Of a DNA stretch of 64,000 nt, positions 34,168-44,744 are shown piece after piece (positions within the stretch are counted from its first letter, which is position 1; each line of letters opens with the position of its first letter). The stretch covers positions 7,950,890 to 8,014,889 of the forward strand of contig CM056391.1 in the NCBI GenBank assembly GCA_029718625.1, written 5' to 3'. The stretch comes from Synaphobranchus kaupii (lineage: Eukaryota; Chordata; Actinopteri; Anguilliformes; Synaphobranchidae). The translations under genes were made by a program, and so were the position numbers. The notes under the pieces are model-generated. The model had not been told where the DNA came from. It saw only the letters and a list, made by a program, of their open reading frames with translations, and made no database searches.

Positions 34168-35040
34168 ATGCAACATACGGGGGATTCAACGTGGGATCAA
34201 TTCGTTTTTGGAGAATTTTGTTTGTTTTTCGTTTTTTACTCCACAACGCTTGAAAAGCGTTCACAAACGCCTTCGGTTTTTAATAAAAATCTAAACAAAC
34301 ATGGCTGTTCGCAGCGTACATCGGCCGCCCTTTTTTTTCCATCCGTACGGACTGGCAACGTAAGGCACGGCGGTAATTTCCGGCAGAAGCGACTCCGGGA
34401 CCCATGCGGAGAGAGGCATGTGGACGCGGCGCGACCCGGCTCGCCGGCGGCTTTTGGCGCTCTCTCAGCTCCCCGGGACGCTAGCCAGCGCCGTCTGACG
34501 GAGCCGCCCCCGTCGCGGAGGACGGCGGCGGCCGGCGGCACCTCTCCGGGGCTGGGCGTCGGGGAAAAAACCGCGTACGTAGACGGGAGGGACGGAAACG
34601 GAGAAAGGAGCCCTCTCTCCTGCAAAGAGGGGGTAGAAATCATCACGGCGCCAGAACACGCGGCGGAGTTGGCGCCAGATGAGGATGTCTTGGCAAGCGA
34701 CCCACTCCCGAAACCCGCCCCCCTCTTGCCCCCCGCTTGGAACACATGGCACGTCAACGGCATCTGGCCCACGCCAGCTCTCAGCAGCTGCGCTTTGTCT
34801 TCGCCAGTTGGGACACTTGGCACCGCCACTTCATCAACTACCTGTGGCTCTACCCGGGCGACGGGGGGGAGGGCGACGAATTATTCCAGCGCTGCAGCTG
34901 CAAACTTGATTCCTATCCAAGAGATACAAGCGTGTGCTCGAGCTCCAAACACACGGGGGGGTGAGGCGGGCTGGGGGGGGGGCTGCATTTATCAACTGCA
35001 CTTATCAAGCCGTCGGGCTGAAACCAAAGCTTTTAGGTGA
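34168..35040 (+). CDS. Unassigned 290-codon open frame in a CpG island
   Basis: ATG at 34168 has an excellent Kozak context, GCCACCATG, and opens 290 codons to a stop ending at 35040. It is the longest non-repetitive open frame in a CpG-rich island. I do not recognise the predicted protein: the N-terminal part is Phe-rich, the middle Arg/Ala/Pro-rich, and no domain, signal or membrane segment is clear. Within it, a second frame open from about 34683 to 34961 has more convincing codon use (many C/G third positions, Trp/His/Phe-rich segment at about 34797-34859) and ends at a donor-like GTGAGG. This could be a first exon, a 5' UTR, or GC-driven chance. If it is a gene, the true frame is undecided. 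Confidence 0.25.
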   Translation: MQHTGDSTWDQFVFGEFCLFFVFYSTTLEKRSQTPSVFNKNLNKHGCSQRTSAALFFPSVRTGNVRHGGNFRQKRLRDPCGERHVDAARPGSPAAFGALSAPRDASQRRLTEPPPSRRTAAAGGTSPGLGVGEKTAYVDGRDGNGERSPLSCKEGVEIITAPEHAAELAPDEDVLASDPLPKPAPLLPPAWNTWHVNGIWPTPALSSCALSSPVGTLGTATSSTTCGSTRATGGRATNYSSAAAANLIPIQEIQACARAPNTRGGEAGWGGGCIYQLHLSSRRAETKAFR

Positions 35041-35509
35041 AGGGGGACCGAGATGGTCAGCGGATGAGGCGGCAATGGAGAACGGAGATAGCCTCCATGC
35101 AGACATTTTTCGAAAACATCTGAATCTTCAAGAGGGATTTTTATTTTTTATTTTTAAAAAAAACTATTTCCACAAAGGACACCCATTTCATTTTAATTTG
35201 AATTGTACCTTTCTAAAGGACACAGGAAATAACTCTTGATCTGCTTCTCAAGGATGCGACCATGATGAAAGGATCAGACGGACGCTGAAAGAAGCGGAGG
35301 AGCATGGATGACAAAACTGTAAAATATTGCTGGGACATTGTGTCCCTGTGGAGACCAAAATGACCACTATTCTGGCCGGTGTTTTATTGTTTTGTGATGG
35401 ACGGATCTAGCCGGCCACATTTTCTTGTTGGGGAATGAACACACAAAGCAGTACCATCTGTGATTTGCAATAAGACAATTAAAAATGTGAGAGGCAAATG
35501 CTAACCATT
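35041..35509. other. Unique sequence downstream of the CpG island
   Basis: AT content rises again. No recognisable coding segment is seen; short open frames have no motifs. The segment ends in the left copy of the SINE target duplication at 35497-35509. Confidence 0.4.
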
Positions 35510-35710
35510 TATTTTTATTTGTTGTATTTCAGCTTTATTGGACAGCACAGTGTAGACAGACAGGAAGAATGGGGAGCAAGAGAGAGTGAGAGGGAAAGAC
35601 ATGTGACAAAGGTCGCGCGGCCGGATTCGAACGCCAGCGTCGCGGCTCACAATGAGTATGGGGTCGGTGCTCTTACAGGCTATGCCACAAGAATGCTAAC
35701 GAGACACACC
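35510..35710 (-). mobile_element. Full tRNA-derived SINE with 13-bp target duplication (minus strand)
   Basis: The element is bounded by perfect 13-bp direct repeats, AATGCTAACCATT, at 35497-35509 and 35711-35723, the footprint of LINE-mediated insertion. On the minus strand it starts with a tRNA-like head, has a B-box-like GCGTTCGAATCCGG (about 35621-35634), a pyrimidine-rich body, CCAATAAAGCTG near 35531, and an A-rich tail (T-rich on +, 35510-35530). A decayed sister copy lies at 30324-30472. It needs a partner LINE for movement. Confidence 0.88.
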
Positions 35711-36793
35711 AATGCTAACCATTCTACGGTGACCCCCAAAAGCTACAGCCTGCATTTTACCTGAGGTGATTACATCATTGCTATGAGCTCCGAAGGGCGA
35801 CGGTGGCAGAAGTTTGGTTTGCGGTTGGTGAAAGCGACCTCAGTTCCATCTGGTAAACATTGCTTGGCACAAGATTCAGAAGAGGAGAAACTTTAACTAT
35901 TCCGGTAAATTCTGCAGCTCTGTGGATGATTCCCAGGAGTTTTGCATTAATCCCAGAGCGTGACACTGAAATCGAATCAGAGACGATGGAGAGTGGCGTT
36001 TCGCATGAAGAGCACAGTCTTTTCGTTTGTTAAGGGATCTCCAAGTTCCACAGCTCTAAAGTCAAAGTTTTGCCTTTAGAAGCCCACGGTGGCCTAATGA
36101 TGAGTTTAATTGGTTGTTTTCGTGGTTTTGTTTGTGTTTGTGTGTGCTTTTCATTCTTAATTTGCAGTGCAAATTTAAAAAAAGAAACGATTTTGCAGCC
36201 AAAACTGGGATTTTCTGTCAAGGTTCAAATGCAAGGAAAATTATCCGGTGGGATTTGATGCCATCTGTGGTGATGGTGTGTGTGTGTGTGAGGGTGTGGG
36301 GGGGGGGGGGGGGGGTGACCCAGTTTTGCCCATGGCCATGTCCAACTGTTCTGCATCCTGAACATATGGGCGGGGGGGGGTGGGGGGCGGGGTGTTGGCA
36401 AGTGAGGGGCGTCACTACGATGGGCTGATGGGAAACACAAAGCAGCGAACCTGTTACACGTCTGTTGTTTTTCTTCTGTGCATGTCATAGCCACCATGCT
36501 ATAAATGGATAGGGGGGGGGGGGGGGATTGCAGCCAGTGCCACCACCCATTCTGTAACACTAGCTGAAACTGTGTGTGTGTGTGTGTGTGTGTGTTTGTG
36601 CAAACTCGTTTACAGTCACATGTTAAATGTGGGTGGAGGGGGGAGGGGTCTGGCAAACGGGACCAATCACCTGCCCTGCCCCACCAGAGGCAAAGAGGCC
36701 GAACGCATATCCTCTGTCCCCGTGGTAACGGGCTGTCTGGCGGAACACGCCTGGAGCTGGCGAGGTCGAGGCCTTGCCTGCTAGCCAGGGGCA
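35711..36793. other. Unique sequence with GT/poly(G) microsatellites
   Basis: 35765-36260 is unique without a recognised gene. (GT)n then 18 G occur at 36276-36315, a G-rich patch at 36370-36392, 15 G at 36512-36526, and GT repeats at 36571-36600. 36640-36790 is GC-richer unique sequence. The Pro/His-rich minus-strand open frames across the tracts are artefacts. Confidence 0.6.
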
Positions 36794-38340
36794 GTGGCGT
36801 TGGAAGCTTCGCAGACTCCCGACGGCGGTAGGGAGCAGGTGCGGATGTGTTTCAGGGCACTGAGCTGCTGTCACCAGAGACCCCGGCGTGTTAAGCGCAT
36901 ATGGGTTCATCATCATCATGGTTTAAGCTCCATGGCCTTTTATAACGTCGGCCGTCAATCTACGGCGGCCCTCCATTTCATCACACCTGCCGTCGCGTTC
37001 CCGCCGTGTCCGGAACGTTCCCCTCCTTTTGTCAAGGTTTTTACATTTGTTTTACGGGTGCTTTTTTTCCCTCTTCTTTTTCAGTCCTGTATGCTGTCGT
37101 TTCTTGAGTCTGTCTTTCCCACAAACGGTTTCTCAAAAAAACTGCAACCAGTTTGGGTTTTGGGTAAGGGTTTTTCTCGGTTACATCTTTCACAAGTATT
37201 TCCTCTGCAGATCTTTAGTCTGTCAGAGACGGTCAACATATTTCACAGGAACCACATTTACGCTGTTTCTGAGCCTTTTTTTCAACATGACTGGTGGTAT
37301 TACCCAAGGCTCAGATCGACACTGCACTTCCGACAGTGTGAACGATTTCAGAAGTTCTGTTTTTGGTTTGATGTTCGACCTTTCTACTTTGCACGTCTAC
37401 TTTTGCCTAGTCTTCTTTACCCTCACGTCTTAAAACTATTCGTCTGCCGAGGATCTTCATCTTTTCTATTTAATTGCCTGATGATTCCTTGCCTGATTTT
37501 AATGGCGCAATTTGGAGTAATTGTCTTGATTGTCGAGACGTGCTGTTTTCTCGCCGTTGATGGTTAGCTGGCCTCCGGCACTTTAGTTTTGGACGATCTC
37601 TTGAGCATCTTCATTCAAGGTCTACGAATACGTGTCGTCAACACGTCTCCGTTTTCTGATGTTCCACGGCCAGGCCTGTTCTCCCACGAATGCTATCTTG
37701 ACTTGTACCGTACATGTGGAAAAGGACCGATCTTGGATTGAGAGGGCTTTTTGCCCTCTTTAGTCAAGCCTCTCAGATCCTTCCTATTAATATCTGTCAG
37801 GTTCATCACCGCACGGTATAATTATCCCGGGGACACCGTCTAATTACACTGGAAATTTGGAGCAATCACAATTAAAATGTACTGTTTGTCTCTGCTGCAA
37901 GCCGCCACAGACAGATGGAGTCTCGTTCTTCTCCATTTGAAATCTGGGGCTCAAGCCCTCGCTGAGTTAGGAACAGTCGGCTCAGCTCTCAACCGAAAAC
38001 AACACCCCCCCCCCCCCCCCCACAACACACCTCGCACCCTCACCCCCTATCGTCAAGAAGACTGTTTTGAGCTGAATTTCATCCAGTATCCGCTTGAAGC
38101 CCGCAAAACTGAGTGCATCTTTTTTCCTCCGTATCAAGAGCTGTTTTAACCGTCCCGCGTAAGGTAGTGTCGTTTTTAAGCGTACTGGCCGCAGTTTGCG
38201 TGATTTTAATTAGACCTTGTTGAACGCTGATATCGATATCGTGTGGTCCCCCCCCCAAAAGAAAAATCAAAAAAAAAATCATACTGACTGCGCCTAGTGT
38301 TTGAAATTGTATTTACCTTTTAGGGTTGTTTTAACGCACT
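36794..38340 (+). other. CpG-retaining T-rich region with a 257-codon open frame
   Basis: An open frame from 36794 to 37567 (257 codons) is unusually long for non-repetitive DNA, and a second + frame is open at 37029-37433. The predicted product is very rich in Phe, Leu, Cys and Ser, with no recognisable domain. Both overlaps and amino-acid bias follow from T/C-rich sequence with few A, so coding is doubtful. CpGs are retained across 36930-38230, matching the island upstream. A 17-C run is at 38005-38021. It may be part of a transcribed 5' region or an lncRNA. Confidence 0.2.
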
Positions 38341-38420
38341 TGTTCCTAGTTTGAAAATGCACTAATGTACGTCGCTCTGGATAAGAGCGTCTGCCAAATG
38401 ACTAAAATGTAAATGTAAAT
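38341..38420 (+). mobile_element. L2-type LINE/SINE 3' tail fragment
   Basis: CGCTCT-GGATA-AGAGCG at 38373-38389 is a perfect 6-bp stem with a GGATA loop, followed by CGTCTGCCAAATGACTAAAA and TGTAAATGTAAAT tailing. This is the conserved 3' recognition hairpin of the eel UnaL2 group, shared by the SINEs it mobilises. Only the 3' end is preserved. Confidence 0.85.
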
Positions 38421-38670
38421 AAAACTGACGTAGTGCTAAATTTATGTTTGGAACCACTTTTTCCCCCCCAAACTGCACATGAATATTCACATTCCCCGTG
38501 CTCCCATCCTCTGTCACATTCCATATTATTTTTACTCTCATGTTCTCATTGTGTTTTGATCATTATGGTCTGAAGGACTGAAGGTCCTCCACGACTTGTA
38601 TGCATTATGCTGGCCCGGCGTTAAATGTTAAGATGCTTCTAGGACACAAAGAGAGCACCATGAACGTAAT

Positions 38671-38817
38671 CATGTGGTGAGCATTCCGGGGCAAAATGGC
38701 TGCCGTTCCATCACCCAGGTGGGTGCTACACATTGGTGGTGGTGGGGGCAAGTTTCTTCCTCATTGTAAAGTGCTTTGAGTGTGTGAAAGACACTATATA
38801 AATGCAAGGCACTATTA

Positions 38818-38848
<31 letters not shown>

Positions 38849-38849
38849 C
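38671..38849 (+). mobile_element. Teleost dispersed repeat 3' end, copy A
   Basis: The copy runs from GTGGTGAGCATTCCGGGGCA through AAAATGGCTGCCG and CACTATATAAATGCAAGG and ends in an (ATT)n tail. An inverted copy lies at 39695-39955, with most words shared. Ends of the form ACTATATAAATGCAA plus (ATT)n are familiar as 3' ends of L2/CR1-like fish retroelements; the family name is not certain. Minus-strand Ile-rich frames come from the tail. Confidence 0.7.
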
Positions 38850-39694
38850 ATTGTGTCATTGCGCCATTTCCCAATGACTGTGAAGATAACCCTGATAAGT
38901 AGGATCACACTGATGGACTGGGTGTCTTCCGGTGTTAACTGCCCAGTGATCCTGATCCAGTTCGAAACGAAACAGGCCAAAGCTATGGACAGGTGCCTCC
39001 AGGACCCCATAAAGTCCAGGGCAGATTGATAGCTTCACTGTGGTCAGGCTAATATAGGTGAAAGTGATAACTGAGGGAGAAGAATCGTTCTTCTTTGGCT
39101 TGTTTCTGATTTCAGGCCTGTCCTTTTGGTTATTAAACGCTTTAAAGCAGCCTAAGCTAGCTGATGGGTTTGCCTATAATGAGTTATTGATTCTTTCTTT
39201 CCTTCAACTTCCTCCAGGGGGGACAGAAACAATTTGATTGGAGAAGACGGGCAATCAGTTCTTTCCTGATTGGGCCTCAAAGACAATGCAGGCTTTTAGA
39301 AATAGGGCACCATTGCAGGTTGCCAGAAATATTTTTATCTGAAGACATTACATATTATAACATATTAACACATATTATATAATGTATATTATAACATTTT
39401 AACATTGGCCTTTTTAGTGATTTATTTCTTTTTCACATTTTATGAGCATTGCTTGTGAATCCGACCGGTTTTTTATATGTACAATTTGTATTATGTCTTT
39501 CTTAGTTTGTGTGAACAGAGCATTCTATTTAAACTTGTCTAAATTCCCTACACCGACACACCGTACTTAAAAAAATAAACCAATGAAGTCTTACATGCTC
39601 TTTCTCGTGTGACGTGTTTTTTCACCTCTCTCCTTTTCTTTCCTTGCTCATTTTGCATCTGTTTCTCTGTCACACACACACACACACACTTGGG
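38850..39694. other. Unique sequence between inverted repeat copies
   Basis: No gene is recognised. A strongly AT-rich patch with TATTATA words lies at about 39345-39410. CA repeats at about 39672-39690 abut copy B of the dispersed repeat. Confidence 0.5.
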
Positions 39695-39955
39695 ATAATA
39701 ATAATAATACCTTGCATTTATATAGCGCCTTTCTCAATACTCAAAGCGCTTACAGTGATGAGGGGGAAACTCGCCTCTACCACCACTAATGTGTAGCACC
39801 CCCCGGGGTGATGCAGCGGCAGCCATTTTGCACCAGAATGCTCACCACACATCAGCTGAGGTGGAGAGAGAGAGAATGATTATTAGCCAATTAAACTGGG
39901 GGATGATTAGGTGGCAGATTGAAAGAGCCAGGTTGGGAATTTATGCGCCATTTTG
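39695..39955 (-). mobile_element. Teleost dispersed repeat, copy B (inverted)
   Basis: This is the reverse-complement relative of 38671-38849 but extends further 5' on the minus strand. (AAT)n at 39695-39709 is followed by CCTTGCATTTATATAGCGCC, then GTGTAGCACCCC, GCAGCCATTTTGCACCAG and CTCACCACACATCAGCTGAG, and a region with CCAATTAAACTGGGGGATGA. No ORF is present. Together A and B form an inverted pair about 0.85 kb apart. Confidence 0.72.
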
Positions 39956-40638
39956 GTGACATATCAAAGCCATATCCCTCTCACATGTTAAGAAACATCT
40001 CTCTCTCTCTCTCTCTCTTTCTCCCTCACCCTCTCTCCCACCCTTCAATTTCTCTCTCCCCTCACTTTATCTCGCTCTCCCTCACTTTCTCTCTCTCCCC
40101 TCTCCCTCTCTTTCTCTCTCTCTCTCTTTCTCTCTCTCCCATCTCCTCCTCTCTCTGGTGTTTGTCTCAATCACCTCAGAGAGAGGCTGTCACTCCACTC
40201 CGCTGGTGTGTTCACACAGAGACGCCGCCATATGCTGTCTAGCCTCCCTGGGAAGAGGCAGTGGTGTTCCCACACCCCTAACCCCCCTCGCACACACACC
40301 CCCTCCCTCCAAATCCCCTATACCCCCAGGCCCGAGAACTGTGACCACAAATGACCCATGGACCATCATCAGGCCAAGACGTGGATTGGGGTGGGGGGAC
40401 ATAACACACCCATTCTGCAGTGAGTTATCTCTTTTGTTAAATTCCAGGAAAGATTCAGAGAAAGCTTTTGTGTGTGTGTGTGTGTGTGTCAGTCTTGGGT
40501 TGTTGCGAGACGACGCCCGGCACATGCACGCAAGAGACACACGGAGGTGAAAATAAACACCCATCGTGTGCACGCAGCCACCCCAGGCATGCGGCACAGA
40601 CGGTGTAACCGCGCCATGTAAAAGTAAATATCGTTTCT
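39956..40638. repeat. CT-rich tract and unique sequence
   Basis: Pyrimidine-rich repeats fill about 39998-40155, and GT repeats lie at 40470-40489. The rest is unique without a recognisable gene. The sequence 40560-40638 leads into the retrotransposon fragment. Confidence 0.75.
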
Positions 40639-41640
40639 GTGGTTAAAATAGTGATGCTAAAACAGGTGTACTATAATGAAGGTGTGCACAAAGAAATTAT
40701 TCGACCCTCTTCGTCACCAGTTGGAGCGGGGTTTTTCTTCGTGGCAAAGAAGGACGGCTCGCTCCGCCCTTGTATTGATTACCGTGGTCTCAATGCCATT
40801 ACTGTTCGCAATAAGTATCCTTTGCCGTTAATCAATTCTGCTTTTGAGCCCCTGCATGGCGCAACCATCTTCTCAAAACTGGACCTCCGCAACGCCTACC
40901 ACCTCGTTCGTATCCGGGAGGGAGATGAGTGGAAGACGGTGTTCAACACCCCCCTCGGACACTTTGAGTACCTGGAGGTCCCGTTCGGTCTTACTAACGC
41001 CCCAGCGGTCTTTCAGTCCCTTGTAAACGACGTTCTATGTGACCTCCTCGGCTGGTCTGTATTTGTGTATATTGACGACATCTTAATTTTCTCTAAAACC
41101 CCCCAAGATCATGTCAAGCATGTCCGAGAGGTCCTTCAAAGACTGCTGGAGAACAAGCTGGTCGCGAAGGCGGAGAAGTGCAGCTTCCATGTGTCCTCGG
41201 TTCCGTTCCTGGGGTTTATTGTTGAGGACGGGAAGATCCAGGCCGACCCAGCCAAGATCCAAGTGGTCACTGAGTGGCCCCGTCCTGCCTCCCACAAGCA
41301 CTTGTTACAATTTTTGGGCTTTGCCAATTTCTATAGGCGGTTTATCCGCGGGTATAGCCAGATCACAGCCCCTCTCACCAACCTCACTTCCACCTCCGTT
41401 CCCTTCACCTGGTCTCCTGAAGTTAACCATGCTTTCTCCACCCTCAAAACCAGGTTCTCCACAGCCCCCATCCTCTGTCACCCGGACCCCCAACCACCAG
41501 TTTGTCGTCGAGATAGATGCCTCTGACACCGGAGTTGGGGCCCTACTCTCCCAACGCTCCGCCGTGGACCAAAAGACCCACCAATGCGCCTTCTTCTCCT
41601 GCCGACTCACCCCCGCCCTCAGCTACGCCAACCCAGGATT
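40639..41640 (+). pseudogene. Ty3/Gypsy reverse transcriptase-RNase H fragment
   Basis: The frame opened at 40639 encodes reverse transcriptase from about 40670. [10 protein letters not shown] is at residues 43-52, LDLRNAYH with the catalytic Asp at 81-88, VPFGLTNAP at 114-122, the catalytic YIDD at 144-147 (41068-41079), LGF at 191-193, and [12 protein letters not shown] at 225-236. The N-terminal pol (protease) and gag are missing. In a five-C run at 41487-41491 the frame shifts by one; the RNase H start ([18 protein letters not shown]) continues in the next frame to about 41640, where similarity stops abruptly. Integrase is absent. No stop occurs within about 850 bases, so the copy is fairly recent but non-functional. 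Confidence 0.93.
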
Positions 41641-41837
41641 CAGCCACTGTCCAGCCCCTTGCCTGCTCCCCGCTCCCGCTCTGTCCTCCGTTCTCGCCCA
41701 ACCTAGGATTCAGTCCCCTGCCCTCTCTCTCTATACTTCCAGGGTTTTTGGCGAAGTAATAAACGCTCCAAGTGAGCTTATTGTATTTCTGTCTCTGAGT
41801 CGTGCATTTGAGTCCAGTCCCAATCCAGAACCTTAAC
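41641..41837 (+). mobile_element. Probable 3' LTR end of the Gypsy element
   Basis: Directly after the truncated RNase H comes a C-rich then T-rich segment with AATAAACGCTCCAAGTGAGC (polyadenylation signal AATAAA at about 41758). GTATTTCTGTCTCTGAGTCG and an end near CCAGAACCTTAACA follow. This arrangement resembles the R-U5 end of fish Gypsy LTRs. If so, the RNase H remainder, integrase and most of U3 were lost in an internal deletion. No matching 5' LTR was found in the window. Confidence 0.55.
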
Positions 41838-42153
41838 ACTTACCAGGTCTTGACGAGACTAAGACAGAGACCTTTCTGCAAGAACGGGCTCTTCGATCGA
41901 TCCTAGGCAACAAAATTATGCAAAATAACAATTACAGAAAAGGATTTTATCTTTAAAATGTCAATATAATGCACATGTTTTGCTTTCCAAAACTTTAGAT
42001 ATGGTAACCAAGTCGACTCTAGGCTGGTTATGCTTCATGATGTTGTCTAACTAAAAGCCCCAAGTAGCCTATCAGGAAAGCTGAACGAATGAAGCAGGGT
42101 AAATAACGTTATGCAAATCTGGCAGTAACTCTTTTTGAGAACATGAGAGAATC
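41838..42153. other. Unique sequence
   Basis: No gene is recognised between the Gypsy remnant and the SINE. Confidence 0.4.
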
Positions 42154-42381
42154 GGGCGGCAGTGTAGTATAATGGTTAAGGAACTGGCCTTGTAACCGAA
42201 AGGTTGCAGGTTCGATTCTCAGGTAGGACACTGCCGTTGTACCCTTGAGCAAGGTACTTAACCTGAATTGCTTCAGTATATATCCAGCTGTATAAATGGA
42301 TAATATGTAAAAAATGCTAAAAAGTTGTGTAAGTCGCTCTGGATAAGAGCGTCTGCTAAATGCCTATAATGTAATGTAATG
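42154..42381 (+). mobile_element. Complete tRNA-derived SINE with UnaL2-type tail
   Basis: RNA polymerase III promoter boxes are visible: A box TAGTATAATGG at 42165-42175 and B box GGTTCGATTC at 42209-42218, 33 bp between them. A central domain (CCCTTGAGCAAGGTACTTAA at about 42242-42261) is followed by the hairpin CGCTCT-GGATA-AGAGCG at 42335-42351 and a (TGTAA)n-like tail. The tail matches L2-clade LINEs of the eel UnaL2 group, which presumably supplied the reverse transcriptase. It is a classic head-body-tail SINE of about 228 bp and nearly intact. Target duplication not clear. Confidence 0.92.
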
Positions 42382-44418
42382 GTAAGTTGAATGTAAGTAA
42401 ACGTTTAGCTAGCACTGACTCATCACATTTCGGTTTGTAGCCTAGTTAGGACATCAAACGGCCAAACCTACAGTAGGTGGTTAACCAATAATCAGAAAAT
42501 ATCCTGTTCAAATAACGTTATATATTCGTCAGCATAACTTGCGAAAGAGGACGTTGGTGAGCGATGTCTTTGAAATGTTGCAAGATGCCTTCAATTTCTT
42601 GTTTCCATTTCAGTCCTCTTCAAAGTTTTCGAACAAATTTGCGCACAATGGCCGGCTCCGAAATTTTAAATAGGGGAAATTAAACAAAATCATGTTTTAT
42701 AGCAGGCAGCTAGTCGGTTTGCAACAAAAATGTGTCTCGCAATTTTCCAGTTAACGTAGCTTGTATAGCTAAGTATAAGAGTCAACCCTAGCAGGCTAGT
42801 TGTAAGACTTTTCAAAGAACATGTAATATTTATACAGCTAACGTTTACAAGCCAACATTAAGAATGCAAAGAACAGAAAGAGCTACAGTTTAGGGTAATA
42901 AGGCCATTTTTAAGATTGCTCGGCCTCCTTAGCTTGCTTCGACGGTAGCTTTAGCAAAATTAATTGTAATTTAAACGTTAGCTAGCTATGTCTATAGCTA
43001 TTTATCATGCAGATTCGTATTGAGCTAAATACTGGATAGATATTAATTGAATTACTTGCTGTTTGGAGGGCCGTTAGGTAAACACTTGTCATTTCTTCTT
43101 TGTTAATAAGCAGTCATGGGGGTAGACGTCTGTCACGTCTCCAATACGCAACAAAAGCCTAACATACTAACAGTGAATTCTTTTCAGCAGCAACGTTATC
43201 GCACAGACTAGTGGTGGAGTTGAGTAATTACTATCTTGAACATGCTGCAGTGTCCTGCTCTTGTCCCAAGGTAGGCTACGCAAAGACCCAGACCTCGATC
43301 ACAGTCTCGAGTCGAGGTCCATGAGATCAAGAATGTTCCTGTGCTACACTAACTTGACAACAGCGCTTCTTTGGTAACGTTTGGGAAAATGTCCTTAAGA
43401 AATGTCAGAACCCAGAGGGATTCAACTTTATTTTTCTCTGTATTAATTGTCGTAGGGAGGTGAGGGGTGGGGTTGTTCGGCGGGCCGATGTGCTTTCTGA
43501 ATTCATCCTCCACGGGTGTTCGTCGCCACTTTGCATTTCAAGCAGAGAGGTTTAATGCTCAGCTAAATCGCAGGAAGGATTGTTCGGCACGGGTGTTATT
43601 AATTTTTTGCCCCCCCCCTCCCCCCACCCCAGTTCCCGTGGCGACTGTATGAATCTTAATGCTGCTGACTGGGCCGCGTTCTATCGACTTCCTTTAAAAT
43701 ATGAAGAGGCTTGCTGGAAGCGCCCAGGGTCATTAGCTTAAGAGTGGGCGCAAATCCCTCTCCAAGGCTGCCTGACTTCATCGTATTAAATGTGCTTTTA
43801 AAATATTCATAATCATACACACGCACATGCTCAGCACGCCAGGGCAGGAGCTGGAAAAAAAAAAATCAATATTCAAATGTATTCCTGCTTTCACGTGCGG
43901 TTAATTAGCCACGGTTCTTAAGCCGTGAGGGTTTTGGGAACAGATTAAGTGTATCCCTCCTCTGTGAGACAACGTGTTTAATGCATGTTGCGGGTTCGTT
44001 TGTGGAAGGTTACAGTGGAAACTGTTTTCTCATAAGGATACTAATAATGATTACTGTTTGTTGATGATGCTGGCTTTTTTCTCTCTCTTTTAAATGGACA
44101 GTATCCTGGGTTTTGTTTGCAATGCGTTTCTCTCTTTTAAAACTGTGTACTTGAAAAATGTACACTTCTCATTGATTCCTTTTGACAAGCCTCAGTTTAG
44201 CTTATCTACTAAATAGCCTCCACCAGCCATTAATGGGATTGAAAACCTCAGTATGTTAATCAGGTCAGTGGGTTATGCTCAGAAAAGAAGCAGAGCAAAG
44301 TATAGTAAACAGGATGTCACGGGATGGAACAAGCGGGCAGGAAAGTTTAGCGTCAGCAGGAGTTGAAGGTCATAGGTCAAGGTCATGAGTACAGCCCCTG
44401 GCATACACTCTTTTCTTT
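42382..44418. other. Unique sequence, no recognised gene
   Basis: 2.0 kb of mostly AT-leaning sequence with frequent GCTAGC/AACGTTAGCTAG words between 42400 and 43010. C-rich runs sit at 43611-43631. CpG-containing patches near 43470-43700 could be regulatory. Open frames are short. Confidence 0.4.
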
Positions 44419-44480
44419 TTTGAGGGGTTGGCGACCCTGGTTCTGGAGTGCCAGTGACGTTCCTGGTTCTTGTTCCATCT
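44419..44480 (-). mobile_element. Possible hAT-like MITE end fragment
   Basis: GAGGGGTTGGCGACCCTGGT followed by TCTGGAGTGCCAGTGACG resembles the CCCAACCCTG-TCCTGGAG end of the MITE at 55188 and the half-copy at 56560. Only one end is visible. Low confidence. Confidence 0.25.
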
Positions 44481-44553
44481 GAGCTTGATAACAAGAGTGT
44501 GATGAATTAGTAACAGCCTGAGCCTTTTTGCCAGTCTGACCATGTCAAGCTGA

Positions 44554-44744
<191 letters not shown>

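Noticed and set aside
37739..37765. GAGGGC-TTTTT-GCCCTC hairpin followed by T residues, resembling a bacterial terminator
   Set aside because: Intrinsic terminators of this type are not expected in a vertebrate genome, and a single short hairpin is readily explained by chance.
41543..41839. 98-codon minus-strand frame
   Set aside because: It is antisense to the Gypsy RNase H/LTR segment and has no motif of its own.
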